A stretch of DNA of 64,000 nucleotides from Volutella citrinella (Eukaryota; Ascomycota; Sordariomycetes; Hypocreales; Nectriaceae). The notes beneath the pieces are model-generated. The model did no database searches and had not been told where the DNA came from. It was given only the letters and a program-made list of their open reading frames with translations. The position numbers and the translations under genes are program-made. Shown piece by piece: positions 22,097 through 36,037 of this stretch; the stretch's first letter is position 1, and the number at the start of each line of letters is the position of its first letter. The stretch covers positions 1,426,001 to 1,490,000 of the forward strand of contig JAWZSP010000002.1 of assembly GCA_034401135.1 (NCBI GenBank). Reading direction: 5' to 3'.

Positions 22097-23588
22097 ATGA
22101 GGCTGTGGCAGTGCGGGAGCGTGATTGCCTTGACATGCGCCGTCGTACAAGCACAGGTCATTCAGTGGGACATTGAGAGCCCTCACCACCGATCACACCT
22201 AAGCCGCCGTGCAACACCCGTCCAAGAGCAGTGGATAAAAAATGACAGGGCACGCGGCGGCTATTTCTCAACCATCCAAGTCGGCAACCCATCCCAGAAC
22301 GTGACGCTACTCCTGGACACCGGTAGCAGTGATGTATGGGTTCCCTGGTGCGGCGCCTCTGTGTGCCGTGACTCAGGAAGGTGTGCTCTTGGAAGCTGTA
22401 TGTCTTTGCCCCCTTCTCAGTGGCTCACTCAAAATACTGTCCAATGCTGACAACCTGGTAGTCAACCCGTCCAAGTCTGATTCGTTCAACCGGTCCGGCC
22501 CTGGGCTGTTCAAGATCGTGTACGATGACAACAAGTCCTGCAAAGGCGACTACTTTGTCGACCAGTTCACCATTGGGGGCGCTACGGTTGAAAATCTTAC
22601 CATGGGCCTCGGTATGAAGGCCGATATCTCGTACGGTCTGATTGGTGTGGGCTACGCCCTCAACGAGGCCCTATCCGACACGGCCAACCAGACTTATCCC
22701 AACCTGCCAGTGGCTATGCAGAAGGCCGGTTTTATTAATAGCATTGCCTACAGCTTGTGGCTCAACGACCTGGAAGCAGACACCGGAAACATCCTGTTCG
22801 GCGGGACTGACCGCGCCAAGTACTCTGGCGATCTGAAGCGCATCCCCATCCAGTCGGAAGGCGACGGTACATATGTGAATCTCAAGATCGCCATGACGTC
22901 CTTAATTGCAGAGAGCCCCAGCGGCAGCGACACTCTAACATCAAGCGATTTCCCCATTGACGTTGTTCTCGACTCGGGAACAACACTCACCTATCTACCC
23001 CAAGACCTGGTCACACAGGCGTGGCAGGAGGTTGGTGCCGAATACAGCCAGGACCTCGAGATGGCAATACTGCCATGCTCATTCTCAAACCACTCCGGCC
23101 ATTTCTCCTTTGGGTTTGCTGGCCCAGAAGGTCCCCGGATTAATATTACTATGGACGAATTGGTCATTGACCTCAGCAACGGCAATCCGGCCACCTTTCA
23201 ATCAGGGAAATACCAAGGAAAGACGATTTGCCAATTCGGCATCCAAAACTACACCAGCAGCTGGTACACGCTTGGCACTAGCTTTCTGCGATCCGCATAC
23301 GTTGTGTATGACCTGGTGAATAATGAGATTGGTTTGGCCTCGACCAAATTCAATTCGACAGATAGCGATATCCAAGCATTCGAAAGCCAGGGCGCTGCTA
23401 TCCCTTTCGCTACGAAGGTGCCAGATCAGAGCCAAACCACACAAAACTCACAACCGACGCAGCATGACTTCAAGGCGGCCGATGGCCTTCAAGGAAATAC
23501 AAAGAACGCCGCATCATTGGCAGTGCCCAATTGGACGGGATTGCCAGCGATGCTTTTGATCGTTGGGGTCTTCTTTTCCTGTATTTGA
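22097..23588 (+). CDS. Secreted GPI-anchored aspartic protease (pepsin A1, yapsin-like)
   Basis: Exons 22097-22397 and 22462-23588, with a 64-nt intron (GTATGT...GGTAG), give 475 residues. A signal peptide is visible at 1-19 (MRLWQCGSVIALTCAVVQA). The propeptide is short, with a basic HRSHLSRRA site near 31-39. The two catalytic aspartates are in LLLDTGSSDVWVPW (Asp74) and VVLDSGTTLTYL (Asp near 270). Both lobes and the flap region are present. After the catalytic part a Gln/Thr/Asn-rich spacer leads to a C-terminal hydrophobic tail (LPAMLLIVGVFFSCI), consistent with a GPI signal with a small-residue site upstream. It is probably a cell-surface processing or nutritional protease. The intron sits just after the first active-site segment. 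Confidence 0.9.
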
Positions 23589-24034
23589 TCCTGCAACTGA
23601 AGCAGTGGTCGCCCAGCCCATGCTTGATCGGAATTTTACGAATGCTGCATAATGGCGTTGATCGGTAAAAGGGAGGAGTGGTCTGATGTTTGGTTTAGGG
23701 GCGTTCACGGGCCGGTGCGGCATCCGGCTCTCGCGGGTGATTGGATATACTGCATATAACTTCTTCTGAATGAATAATTCACATAATTTATTATTTTAGT
23801 AAAATCATCGAATGTGACGAGCACTTGTGCTGCCAGACGGAAAAGGGATGGTTGTGTCTACACAGTACTATGTAAGCCTTGGTGGCCATTTTGCTGCGGA
23901 GCCTGCCACGCGCCCGCACGTGCTGGCGCGACAGCTCCTGGTATTCCCGAAAGAGCGAAAAAAAAGTTTCCCAATCAGTCGTTGAGAATTAGCAACGCTC
24001 CATTGTTTCCCTCGTTGGAGTTCAACAGCACAAG
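23589..24034. promoter_or_regulatory. Intergenic region with MEF1 promoter
   Basis: The stretch at about 23,750-23,810 is AT-rich and probably the protease 3' end. A CCAAT box at 23971-23975 lies about 60 bp before the MEF1 start codon. Confidence 0.5.
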
Positions 24035-26555
24035 ATGAGGGCACCAAGCGCTATCAGATGGCTCAATTGCCGTCTGGTACTAGGCGCTACAAGGGCAAAT
24101 GCCTCTCCTGTCTGGGTTCAGGCCCGCACGTTCTGCCAGACACCTCTGCGGAATTCGGGCGCAGCGCAAGCAGCGTAGGTTACTACCAGCGATCCCTCGC
24201 ACCCGGCTTCGTGGCACGACATCGTCTCTTACATGCCTTACAGTCTCAAGAAAGCTCAGGAAGATGCTGCCAGCCTGACTCCCGAGTATGTGGCCGCAAA
24301 CATGGACCCTGAAGAAGCCAAACGCCTGTCTCGGGTGCGCAACATTGGTATTGCGGTATGGCACCACCCTCCTCTCAATTCTGCGGCAATTGGCCTCTAA
24401 CCTTGGTTTGCACAGGCACACATTGACAGCGGCAAAACTACGGTCAGCGAGCGAGTTCTTTTCTATACCGGTCGAATCAACGCCATCCACGAGGTTCGTG
24501 GCAAGGACGCTGTCGGAGCCAAGATGGACTCGATGGAACTCGAAAGGGAAAAGGGCATCACCATTCAGTCAGCTGCGACGTTTTGCGACTGGAAGAAGAT
24601 GGAAAACGGCAAAGAGGAAACCTACCACATGAACTTGATTGATACCCCCGGTCACATTGACTTCACCATTGAAGTCGAGCGTGCCCTTCGTGTTCTCGAC
24701 GGTGCTGTCATGATTCTGTGTGCCGTCAGCGGTGTGCAGTCTCAGACAATCACTGTTGACCGACAGATGAAACGTTATGATGTTCCCCGACTCTCCTTCG
24801 TCAACAAGATGGACCGAATGGGTGCAAACCCCTGGAAGGCCGTCGAACAAATCAACACCAAGCTCAAGATTCCCGCTGCCGCCATCCAGATCCCCATCGG
24901 CGCCGAGGACGAGTTCGAGGGCGTTGTTGACCTGATTGAGATGAAGTCAATGTACTTTGAAGGACCTCGTGGTACCAAGGTTCGCGTTTCCGACCAGATT
25001 CCCGGCCCTCTCCAGGCTTTTGCCGCCGAGAAGCGCCAGGCTTTGATTGAGAAGCTCGCCGATGTCGACGACGAAATGGCCGAGCTCTACCTCGAGGAAC
25101 TAGAACCCACAAACCAGCAGATCAAGGACGCCATCCGAAGGGCCACCATTGCGCGAAAGTTTACTCCTGTTATGATGGGCTCTGCCCTTGCGGACAAGGC
25201 TGTGCAGCCCATGCTTGATGCTGTCTGCGATTATCTGCCGGAACCTTCCCAGATCGAGAACATGGCCCTGGACAAGTCCAAGGATGAGAAGTCCGTCAAG
25301 CTGGTTCCCTACAACTCGCTTCCTTTCGTCGGTCTGGCTTTCAAGCTGGAGGAGAACAACTATGGACAGCTCACCTACATCCGTGTTTACCAAGGCAAGC
25401 TTACCAAGGGATCCTATCTTTTCAACTCCCGAACCGACAAGAAGGTTCGAATCCCTCGCATTGTGCGAATGCACTCCAACGAGATGGAGGACGTCTCTGA
25501 GGTCGGCGCTGGCGAGATTTGCGCCGTCTTTGGCGTTGACTGTGCCTCTGGGGATACCTTCACCGACGGTGGTCTTCCCTACACCATGTCTTCCATGTTC
25601 GTCCCCGACGCTGTCATGTCACTTTCCATCAAGCCAAAGAGGACCGGCGATGGCGATAACTTCAGTAAGGCTATGAACCGATTCCAGCGAGAGGATCCTA
25701 CCTTCCGAGTCCACGTCGACGCCGAGAGCGAGGAGACCATCATTTCCGGTATGGGCGAGTTGCATCTCGAGGTCTATGTTGAGCGTCTCCGACGTGAGTA
25801 CAAGACGGACTGCGTGACGGGACAGCCTCGTGTGGCCTACCGTGAGACCATCTCTCAGCGCGCCGACTACGATTACCTCTTCAAGCGACAGAGCGGCGGC
25901 CCTGGTGACTTCGCTCGTGTTGCTGGCTGGATTGAGCCCAACGATGATCCCAATGAGAACCACTACGAAAGCCAGGTTGTCGGTGGAAACATCCCTGACA
26001 AGTTCCTGTCGGCTTGTGCCAAGGGCTTCGAGCTGATTTGCGAGAAGGGCCCCCTTCTGGGACACAAGGTCATTGGTGCCAAGATGATTGTCAACGACGG
26101 AGCCACCCACGTCACTGATTCGTCCGATTATGCCTTCAACCTGGCCACCCAGATGGCCTTCCGCAAGGCATTCCCCGAAGCCGGCGGCCAGGTCCTGGAG
26201 CCCCTAATGAAGACGACGATTACTGCCCCCAACGAGTTCCAGGGCAACATTCTGATGCTGATGAACAAGCGAAACGCCACCATTCACGATACCGATATTG
26301 GAAGCGAAGACTTCACCCTGATCTGTGACTGCAGTCTGAACGCCATGTTTGGCTTCAGCTCGCAGCTTCGTGCCGCGACCCAGGGCAAGGGCGAGTTCAG
26401 CATGGAGTTCAGCCACTATGCTCCCGCGCCTCCCCACCTCCAGTAAGTACACCCGAATCATCTTAGAGGCCAAGATCGGAATGCTGACATCTCTTTGCAG
26501 AAAGGAGCTGGTTGCCAAGTACCAGGCTGAGCTGGAGGCCAAGCGTTCCAAGTAA
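24035..26555 (+). CDS. MEF1: Mitochondrial elongation factor G 1
   Basis: mEF-G1 is the GTPase that moves tRNAs and mRNA through the mitochondrial ribosome. Four exons: 24035-24174, 24244-24355, 24416-26442 and 26501-26555 (777 residues). Introns are 58-69 nt with CTAAC/CTGAC-like branch sites. The N-terminus is a mitochondrial presequence ([20 protein letters not shown]). Domain G starts at [14 protein letters not shown], with G1 at about 85-93, G2 [10 protein letters not shown]3 DTPGHID and G4 NKMD. Domains II to V follow with the family order. The last short exon encodes a Lys/Glu helix ending KRSK. The first two exons add a leader containing [14 protein letters not shown] before the G domain, as in other fungal orthologues. 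Confidence 0.96.
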
Positions 26556-26878
26556 AGCCTTGGCGTGGTCTGGTCGAGGGGAGGAGAGGATATGACTGTA
26601 AAATACGTGTTTTAAATGTAAACCTGTACAATATTGCCGGATTGGCACCCGTGTACGACGAAAGATGGGTTGCATTGGAAATCATCAGACAACTAGAACA
26701 TTGCTGGGAATTTCAGAACAGCACACACTAACGGCGAATTGATGAATCGAGCTCGGGAGAAGAAAAAATGTATAGATTAATCAATCCCCGCTACATGATT
26801 TTCGAGTCCAACCTTTTTTGAAGCGCGTCCCAGTAGTGAAACTCAAGCAACTTTTCAGGGGTAAATTCTAGACACAAT
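26556..26878. other. Convergent intergenic region
   Basis: A 323-bp region between the MEF1 and LYS12 stops. It is AT-richer 3' flank on both sides. No further feature was seen. Confidence 0.5.
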
Positions 26879-28017
<1,139 letters not shown>

Positions 28018-30174
28018 GGTGGGCGCAATTGGTCAATCTGCGGATGTTGCGAGTAGGAAAGTTCTTAGTTCCGAGGACCGGAGGATGAGGAATGAACCGG
28101 ACACCAAATTGCGTGAGCCAATCATCAGCTGGTGTCGCGTGCAAGGACTGCTTCGGTTGCTCCAACAGTACACTGCAACCAAGCCAGATCAACAACGACC
28201 AAGAAAAATCAAAACTAAACCTAAAATTAAACTAAAAAGGCCACGACACCTCCATGCTCACCAGCAATCGAAATGTAATCCGACAGGTCTACCTAATCAA
28301 TCTCATCCATCATATCTGCGGACGAGTTGGCAGGCTGCTTGTCTCATTAGCCACCCTAAACCACTAAGACCACCTCGATTGTTCTCATTAATACATGAAC
28401 TGAAATGACAACACTCTGGGGCCGGGGGAGCTTTGTTTGCCCCACTAGTTGCCCCGAAGTTCGCAGGGCAGAGACAGCCCGTGGCATGGGCTAATGTAGA
28501 CAATACGTACGGAGTAGTACAACATGATATATGATCTGAGGCGTTCGATGGGGTAATGGGAAATAGGGGGTTTGTTAGTTGTACGGGACCCCGAGGGCTG
28601 TCTCCCCCATTCGTACGTCCACTCGGAATTGCCTGGGGCAGGCGGCTGAGTGATGCCAACCACCAAAGAGCCAGCAGGAACCAGGAGGATCACTGTGCAT
28701 AGAACTGAGCACCTACTAACGTCACAGCTAAACTCATCGACCGCAACAAGATAATTAACACCTGGACCTTGGCTGTCCGGGTGGTGTGGATGTGTGGAAG
28801 GCTGAGTTGCTGACAGTCCGGCCACTAATTACTGTCTGCACCAGCGACACCACACGGATCGGAGCGATCAATTAGGGGCATCTACAGAGCTGTAACTCGC
28901 TAACGAAGTGCTGTTGATGCGGTGGCTTGAAACACGCTGCCATGGCGAGGGATCATCCACTGCACCCTGATTCATGCCAGGCACGCTCCCGTCATCCATC
29001 GATTCCATCCGGCGGTTCGCAAAGTGAGAGCACGACGGATTACTGGTAATCAATAGAGAGACAGGAGGTTGCTGGTTCCACTCCATGGGCTACCACCCGA
29101 ACCATTGACCATTGCCCACCGTATTGCTAACCAATATTTGGCCTGTCCCACCATGTAGTGGTACCTGGCTCCCATCGCCAAGCTGGACTCTCTTGCACAC
29201 CTCACACGTACCCGCTACACTGCGTAGGTACTGGTAAAATGAGCTCCGGTCAGGTTAATGTTAAAAAAGTACGATTCCCCAGCCTGCGCAGCTAGTCTCC
29301 AGCGGGACGGGGGAATAGACTCGGGGGAGGGAAGTGATGGGCAGGTACACGACGGCCCGGGCCAAGCTCTGTGGCCAACCCCTGATTTTCGTGCTGTTAC
29401 CACGCTACGGCAGCACAGCGTGTGCAGGTGCCTCCTGCCCAGACCTGGGTTTCACCTCTGGCCTGGCAACACTCTCTGCAACAGGTACTGTAATTCGATC
29501 CTTCTGGGCACTCTGTCCCCAGCCGTCTTCATGATGGAGACGCATGCATGGATGCCAACGGCTCCCACCGTTGGAGCTTCGGGGGTGCTCTTGGTGTTCG
29601 GCATTGCCGCTGCCACCCGTCAACTCCAATGTGTTGCCAGCAGCGCCTTGCATGACTCTAGGTGTCGCCGCATCCCGAGATGTTGCCAGCATGGCCGCGC
29701 CCTCCTGACTGGCTTGACTGGGCCGCTCTGGGCGCAATACTCATACGTAGCAACGCCCGACAGGACCCCAGATCGGGAGCCAAGTCGAGGCATAAAGTCG
29801 ATACTGGAGTGCCAATAATTTCGAGGCTCGTCCCGTACTTGCAGGTAGCTAGCGCTCGTCCAGGGACGGCGCCACCGACTCCGTGTACTAGCAGGTACCA
29901 GATGAGTGACGGACCCTCAACAGTCTGAGGTACCGACCCTGTCATAATACCAACTGCACATGTCTCCACGGGCGGCTCCTGTGCCTCCTGGCCCCGACGC
30001 GACGGGCGACTTCATAGACAGGCCAGACACATCGTCCCTCCTGCAACAGCACGTCCGCTCCTACTTCCCGTTGCTGTTGGGAATAGCATCAACGGCCCCA
30101 GAAGGCCACGGCCGACCTACCGCTTCTTCCCCCATTCCACTTCCTCCCCGTGCCGCCCCTGGCACTCAGCCAAC
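28018..30174. other. Long divergent intergenic region
   Basis: A 2.2-kb upstream region shared by LYS12 and the low-complexity protein. A CCAAT box (28118-28122, inverted relative to LYS12) is the only recognisable promoter element. I looked for TGACTCA-type amino-acid-starvation (Gcn4/CPC1) sites near LYS12 and saw none. An open frame at 29258-29818 has no family resemblance. Confidence 0.45.
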
Positions 30175-32648
30175 ATGAGTCAGGTCAAGAACCTACGCGC
30201 CATGTTCGAGAACAAGGGCGACACCAGCCCTCCCGACCGAGGCCGTTCATCTGGCGCAACGACTCCGGTTCCAGGTACGACTGCAGCTTTTTGAGCATAC
30301 CTTCCTTCCTTGCCTCGCTTCGCTGTCGTATGCAGCAAGCGCTCATGGACTCGGAGCTGGGCTCCTGCCACCAGCGGCAATGACAACTTGGCCCTGCTGC
30401 ACCTTCATCGACTGGATCATGAACTCATGTCCTTTAATGCATACTACGCTCCCATTATGCTGCAGCTTAGCTGACTCAAGCGAAACCCCCAGGAATAAAT
30501 GGAACCGATTCGCCGAGACCACTGTCCAAGGTCCGCACCAGCTTCGTTGCGATTGAGAAAGACGGCAGGATTGGTCTCCGCAGAGACCATAGCCACGAGT
30601 CCAGTGTGTCGAGACGGCGCCTAAGCATTGAAACCGATGCCTCGACCTCAACTGCAGCTGATAAATCCACCACTGGCCCCGAAGAGGCACCTAAAGTGTC
30701 TAGGCCGTTCCTCCACGAGACCATCCCCGAGTCGCCTCGACAACCTTCAGAGCCCCACACACAAGCTACGACCGTCACCCGTACCGTCATCGACAAACCC
30801 AGCACCCCAGAAAAGGAGCTGGATACTGCCCAACAGAAAACCTCCGAGACAACGGTTGTGCAAGCTTCCGTTGAGCCATTGAAGGCATCAGACAAAGCTA
30901 GCTCACCAGCTACCGCCGGTCCCAAACCCACTCAGGCCAAAACTGTGGAACCAACCTCTGGTGACGCTGGAAAAACGAAGCCCGCTAAGAATACGCACAC
31001 ACGACCAACAACGTTGTCGGTCAAGCCGACATCTACGCCTGTCAAGGCCGCCCCCAAGTCGCCCGTGAAGCCGTCAAACACCAGAACCCCTAAACCAGAT
31101 CCCAAACCAGCTGGTCGACTGCAAGAAAAGGCGGAAGTGAGAAAGCCGCCGACCATGGCTGTGAGAAATGGACCGGCAACGGCCAAGCCGACCACGGCCA
31201 GTGGTCTGAAGAAAACGCAACCCCTCAAGCCGCCTGTTCCTGACGAGTCTCCCTTCACCAAACCCAAACCAAAGTCGCCAACTCGGCCCGATCAGCTACC
31301 TGCGTCGCTCATGGCACCCACGGCATCGTCTGTTTCCAAGGGTCGAACATCACGCTCTTCACAGCTGAAGCCTACAACGGAACAGGGACGTTCCCCAAGT
31401 AGACTCAGCAACACAGGCTCCACAACAGGAGCGACAAAGACCCTACGAAAACAGAGGTCAAGCATTGGCAACTCTCGGCCGAGCATTGGACCACCCCCCA
31501 AGAAAGCGGCACCAGAAACTCGCGCCGCCAAGAAGGATGCACCGGTCGATGAAGGCTTCCTCGCTCGCATGATGCGCCCCACGCAGTCATCATCTTCGAA
31601 GACCACCGAGAAATCTGCTTCGACCCCACCTAGGAAAACGGCCTCCAGGGCCTCGACAGGACCTGATGCTGTTAGGAAGGACAAGGTCGTGAAAGCACCT
31701 GTGTTTTCTGCTAGCTCGAAGAGGGCCCCGAATGTCCCAGCTAGTATTTCAACACCAGCAGTGTCGGTGTCGTCAAAAGACCTTGCATCGCCAGTCGAAA
31801 ACTTGTCATTGGACTCAACGAAAGAACCTGTGGCAGCTGCAAAGGCTGTAGAAGAACCCTCAGTTGGCGCCATGTCCGTTGACCCCAGCCCACCCACACA
31901 AGCCCCCGAAGCTGCTCCAGTCGAAGCAAAAGACTTGGCTGAGTCGATCTTCGAGCCTCAAACCCAAGAGGATGATGTCGTGGAGCCGGCTGAAACCGCT
32001 GCCGCCAAGGAGGTTTCCCATGTTGAGGACGGTGATGCTCAAATCGTTGCAGATTCGACTGTGCCAAGCCTTGTCGTGGAAGAGCCTGTCGTGGCAGAGC
32101 CTGTCGTGAAAGAGCATATTGAGGAAGATGCCGTTGCAGAGGATTCCTTGGTGGCCCAGCCTGCTGTGGCAGAACCTGCTGTGGAAGAGTCTGTTGTAGA
32201 ACAGCCTGCCGCCGAGGAACCCGTAGTGGAACAGCCTGCTGCTGAATCCCTGGCCACTGAAGAGGTCGCCAAGGAAGCCACTGGCAAGGCCCTTGCTGAT
32301 GAGGATGATGTTACGGAAGCCAAGGCCGACTCTATTGCTCATCTCGACACAACTGAGGATGTGGCTCACCAGAAGAATGGTGCCGACGAGGGCGGTGATG
32401 CTCCAAGTGCCACGGAAACACCTGAGGCTGAAACAACAGCACAGAAGGCGCAGGCTCAATCTGAAGAGGAGAAGCCCCAAATTCAGGACGTGCAATCCGC
32501 CAAGGATGACAAGGAAAACAAGAAACCCATCGACGGTGAAGGCGAAAAGACTTACACCACCGAAAGCGCAGGAGTCAAGGAAGAATCTGAAATTGAGAGC
32601 GAAACGCGTACAGAAAGTGGTTCCCTGGCGCAGTCGGTTGTAGCATAA
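30175..32648 (+). CDS. Large low-complexity protein with conserved N-terminal motif, unknown
   Basis: Exons 30175-30274 and 30493-32648 with a 218-nt intron (GTACGA...CCCAG) give 751 residues. The first 60 residues look constrained: MSQVKNLRAMFENKG at the start and, after the intron, SPRPLSKVRTSFVAIEKDGR. The rest is disordered: a Pro/Lys/Thr/Ser-rich basic half (about 100-390) and an acidic C-terminal half with Val/Ala/Glu/Pro repeats such as EEPVVAEPVV and VEQPAAEEPV at about 620-680. I do not recognise a family. The short N-terminal motif ahead of a long disordered chain is reminiscent of cytoskeletal adaptor proteins, which is only a guess. The intron is longer than most in the window. 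Confidence 0.72.
32020..32290 (+). repeat. Imperfect coding repeat, Glu/Pro/Val/Ala units
   Basis: Within the low-complexity protein, 15-base-scale imperfect repeats encode units like VVEEPVVAEP, AVAEPAVEE and VEQPAAEEP. They probably expand and contract by slippage. They are coding, not intergenic. Confidence 0.6.
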
Positions 32649-32920
32649 ACTGGCGGTAGACTGTTCATGGCTTGAAGGCCAGCTTTGATTTAGTAGGAGC
32701 TGGAGTCTGTAGATGATACCTGTTTAAGCGAGTTCAATTAAGAATGCTCTAATCTTTGACAATTTGCATGAATACATCACGAGACAAGGGAGCGAGCGCA
32801 TGTTGGTTGATATGTCAATAATGCACATGTACCACTATCGGGTATTTGTCTAATTATACAGGCTCCCAATATCGTCACAAGCTCCTTTTCCAACATGCTG
32901 CCCAATATGTCGACGCTCGT

Positions 32921-33421
32921 TTATGACACTCGGCACATGAGCACACCTCCCGTTTTGCGGGCCAAAGCTTCTCTGGCCTCCAGCACGCCATGGGATGTCG
33001 CAACGAACATGGTTTCGCCCAAATTGAGCCCAGGAATAATGCCTCCATTCACCTTGGTGGGGCGTCCTGTGGTCAACCTAGCAAGCTCCTTGATGTTGGC
33101 GGTGATCAATCGCTTGGGCTTGCTGATGGCGTGGGCGTTGGTTAGCACGGGCTTCCCGTCCCAGTACTTGAGTCCCAGCCATATGCGCATGGTGGCCACA
33201 TTGGCGTTGGTGACCTGTTCGGGCGCCTGGGAGACCATCTGCTCCAGCGTCGGGGGTTGAGGGCCGGCTCGGTAGACGGCGGAGAAGAAGCCAGATCGGT
33301 GGAGGGCCATGGCGAGGTGCAGGTTGTACTTGGAGTTCTTGACAGACGTGATGCCGAGACGGGCCTTGGAGGCATTCTGCAGGTGCGAACACATGTTCGC
33401 GATGTTGAGGGTGGAAGGCAT
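32921..33421 (-). CDS. MRPS8: Mitochondrial small ribosomal subunit protein uS8m
   Basis: A 166-residue intronless frame of the bacterial-type uS8 family, part of the mitochondrial 37S subunit (yeast Mrps8). It starts MPSTLNIANMCSHLQNASKAR, matching the usual uS8 start in which the first helix carries the conserved Asn-Ala pattern. It ends in the family signature TSHGVLEAREALARKTGGVLMCRV, with the rRNA-binding S-[TH]-x-G-[VI] segment. The frame stays open upstream of the ATG at 33421, but that stretch is compositionally unrelated, so I start here. It converges with the low-complexity gene over 272 bp. Confidence 0.92.
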   Translation of the reverse strand: MPSTLNIANMCSHLQNASKARLGITSVKNSKYNLHLAMALHRSGFFSAVYRAGPQPPTLEQMVSQAPEQVTNANVATMRIWLGLKYWDGKPVLTNAHAISKPKRLITANIKELARLTTGRPTKVNGGIIPGLNLGETMFVATSHGVLEAREALARKTGGVLMCRVS

Positions 33422-34228
33422 GATGGATATCGACGGGTCGGTACGAGGAGCGGGAGGAGGGGGGAGTTCGGCGAGCCGGGACAAGGCGAGGAGAGGACCA
33501 GAACTCGAGAAGCCCTTGGGGGTTATCGCGGGAGAGGACCTTGACTTGGTCGTCGGCCTAGGAAAGGAAAATTCTATGGCAATGTGAGTACATGCCCTGT
33601 CGGAGGGTTGATGGGACGGAGCATCCCCTAACGAGGTTCGAGGACGTACTCTCTCGCAAGCCGAGCTCGGCAACCAGGTCGGGAATGAGAGGACGATCTC
33701 TCTGAAAGCAAAGACCTCACTCTTGAGAGCGGACAAGGGTGTTCTGCCGGGAATTGAGGCCGTCAATCAATTGGGCATTCGGCGTAACGCGCGACCACTG
33801 CTGGATCATGTCGCCAAAATTTCGGCGGTCGCAGGTTACTAATAAGCCCGTTTCTTGCACAACACGGCTTAACTACATATCCGGGGCCGGTTGCTTCGAA
33901 CTGGCCCCACCACGACCAACACGCGACCATTTACTTGGTCGAGGGAACCGTCCTGTCTGGCATATGAAATATTAAACTGTCACTCGCTGTGTGGATGGCG
34001 TGGGTAATGGCGGCATTGCTGCCTTGTTTTCTCGTCATAATTTTTATTCCCTTTTCCTGCGCAGTGAGACGCAATTAACATGGCTTTCCGCGAACATCAT
34101 GAACATTGATTATACCAATGAGCCATAAGGCTTGGATCTTATTACACTGAGGCTCTTTTCTACCTGCGTACGTACAATGGCCCGTCTGGAAATGAACAAC
34201 ATGGGAAACGGGCAAACCCAAAGCAAGG
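33422..34228. other. Intergenic region, tandem minus-strand genes
   Basis: Promoter of MRPS8 and 3' flank of BNA4. The stretch 34,030-34,150 is AT-richer. Nothing else is recognisable. Confidence 0.4.
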
Positions 34229-36037
34229 TCATCGTCGCAGGCTTCTGAAAACACTTCCTAGCCACCGCCGTTGCCTGTAGCCGAATACAGCGGCAGAAAT
34301 GACAACAGGGCTGGAAACCAGGGCAAAAAAGCAGCGCAGCAGAACCTTTGCCTGCACGTCGCTCTTTCGGACAACGTCAAAGTAGCCCTCGTTACTGAAA
34401 CTCACTCTCGCGTACTTCGTCTGCCATCCAAAGTAAGGGAATCGAACGCTAATGAACTCCTCGAGGAATTTCCGTAACCGATACCGTATAGACAGCACCG
34501 ACGCTCTCATCTCGACGTAGTTTTGCAGGGCGAGGTCGTTGATGGCATGCGCATCGTTCGGGCGCAAGGCCGAGTACTCCCCCAAGGCCAGGGCCCGCTG
34601 AGCTGCAGGGCTTGCCGGAACGACGTAGTCGCCGAGGGGGTGGTTGGATTCATCCATTTGCGCGTACTTATCCAAGATGGAGAACAGGATCCGCACGTCT
34701 TCCATTCCCGCATTCATGCCCTGTCCGTAAAAAGGCACCATTGCATGCGCTGCATCTCCGACGATCACGCAAGAAGACCCATAATGATAGGGCTTGCATT
34801 TGAGGCTGATGAGTGGTAGGTGGGGATTTGTCTTGAATGACTCGATGAGCTCCTGAGGTGGGATGAGTTCGGTCACGCCGGGGAAATGCTTATCGAAGAA
34901 ATCAGGCAAGGTGTGTGGCTGGTTTTCGAGTTCCTCAATCTCTTTGCTGGGAAGGAAAAGGGTGCATGTAAAGGAGCCATCCTAGGACCATGTTAGCAGC
35001 GGGGCAAACGCATGGAGGGGGGCAGCGGGTCCTCTCACATCACTTGGGATTGCAATGAACATAAAGTCCTTCCCTGGCCAGATGTGTAGATGGTTTGGCG
35101 AAATCCGAAACTTTGAAGTTGTCTTGTCTGATGCATCCGTGGGCACTGGCTTCAGCTGGAATTCGCACCAGAGAGTGTCAATGTACTCTTGCTGATAGTC
35201 CATCCGTGTAAACTTCATCAAATGGTAGCGAACTGCTGAGTGTGCACCATCAGCGCCAATCATTAGATCAAAAGACACATCAATTTCCTTTGGGCGGGCG
35301 TTCTTGGATGCACTGTCCTGGACCTCGAACCAGGCCCGGCAGGTCCGATAATCGGCGCCTGTGAGTTTGTGGTTGAAGAATAGCTTCACATTGGGAAGGT
35401 CATCTAGGATATCGAGAACTCTCTTGTTGAGGCCTGCCCGGTCAATTGCGTGAATTGACTATGAATGGGTCAATTGGTTTCTGTGCTTGAAGCGAAAGTG
35501 GAACATTGTCCTGGGTGACGATAACTTACACGCCCGTTGATGTCATAGTCTTGAGCCTGCTCGAACAAGGCGCCGGAAGAGTTTCTCCCGTGAATCATGC
35601 GGCCTCTCATGGGAATTGTGTTGGCCATGACATGGTCCAACAGGCCCGGATGACCGGCATGACGCATAGCATTAATGCCGCGTTCTGAAATGGCGAGATT
35701 GATGGACTTGGTGAAGTTCAAGGGGACGGTGCTGGGGTCCCGGAGGTCTTTACCAGGCGTGTTAGTGATAAAATTCCTGCCGTGTTTTATAGATGATGGG
35801 AACGGGGCTCAGAGCATTGGGGGAACAGAATAGAAAGCAAAATCAGAAGGGCTGGGACTGAAACCCCAAGCCACAACTCCTCAGCGGCCGAAGAAGCAAG
35901 AACAATTCTGACTCAGACAACTCACCTGGTCGCAACTCATAGACTTCAACCTCGTGCCCTCTGTGGGCAGCATACAGAGCAGCGAGGGATCCGACCGGAC
36001 CGGCGCCGACTACGACAACTTTCTGAGGCTTTGACAT
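34229..36037 (-). CDS. BNA4: Kynurenine 3-monooxygenase
   Basis: An FAD/NADPH aromatic hydroxylase that makes 3-hydroxykynurenine in de novo NAD+ synthesis from tryptophan, at the mitochondrial outer membrane. Four exons: 36037-35926, 35747-35530, 35458-35039 and 34981-34229. Introns are 178, 71 and 57 nt; the product is 500 residues. The FAD dinucleotide motif [20 protein letters not shown] is at about 10-29. [14 protein letters not shown] and [13 protein letters not shown] are diagnostic for [13 protein letters not shown] and [21 protein letters not shown] complete the flavin site. A hydrophobic segment near the C-terminus ([18 protein letters not shown]) followed by basic residues is the expected tail anchor. 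It is divergent from MAP1. Confidence 0.95.

Noticed and set aside
28018..28400. CPC1/Gcn4-type TGACTCA site for LYS12
   Set aside because: Expected for amino-acid biosynthesis genes, but not found in the proximal upstream sequence; only a CCAAT box is visible.
29258..29818. 186-codon frame between LYS12 and the low-complexity gene
   Set aside because: No recognisable segment and no consistent splice extension.
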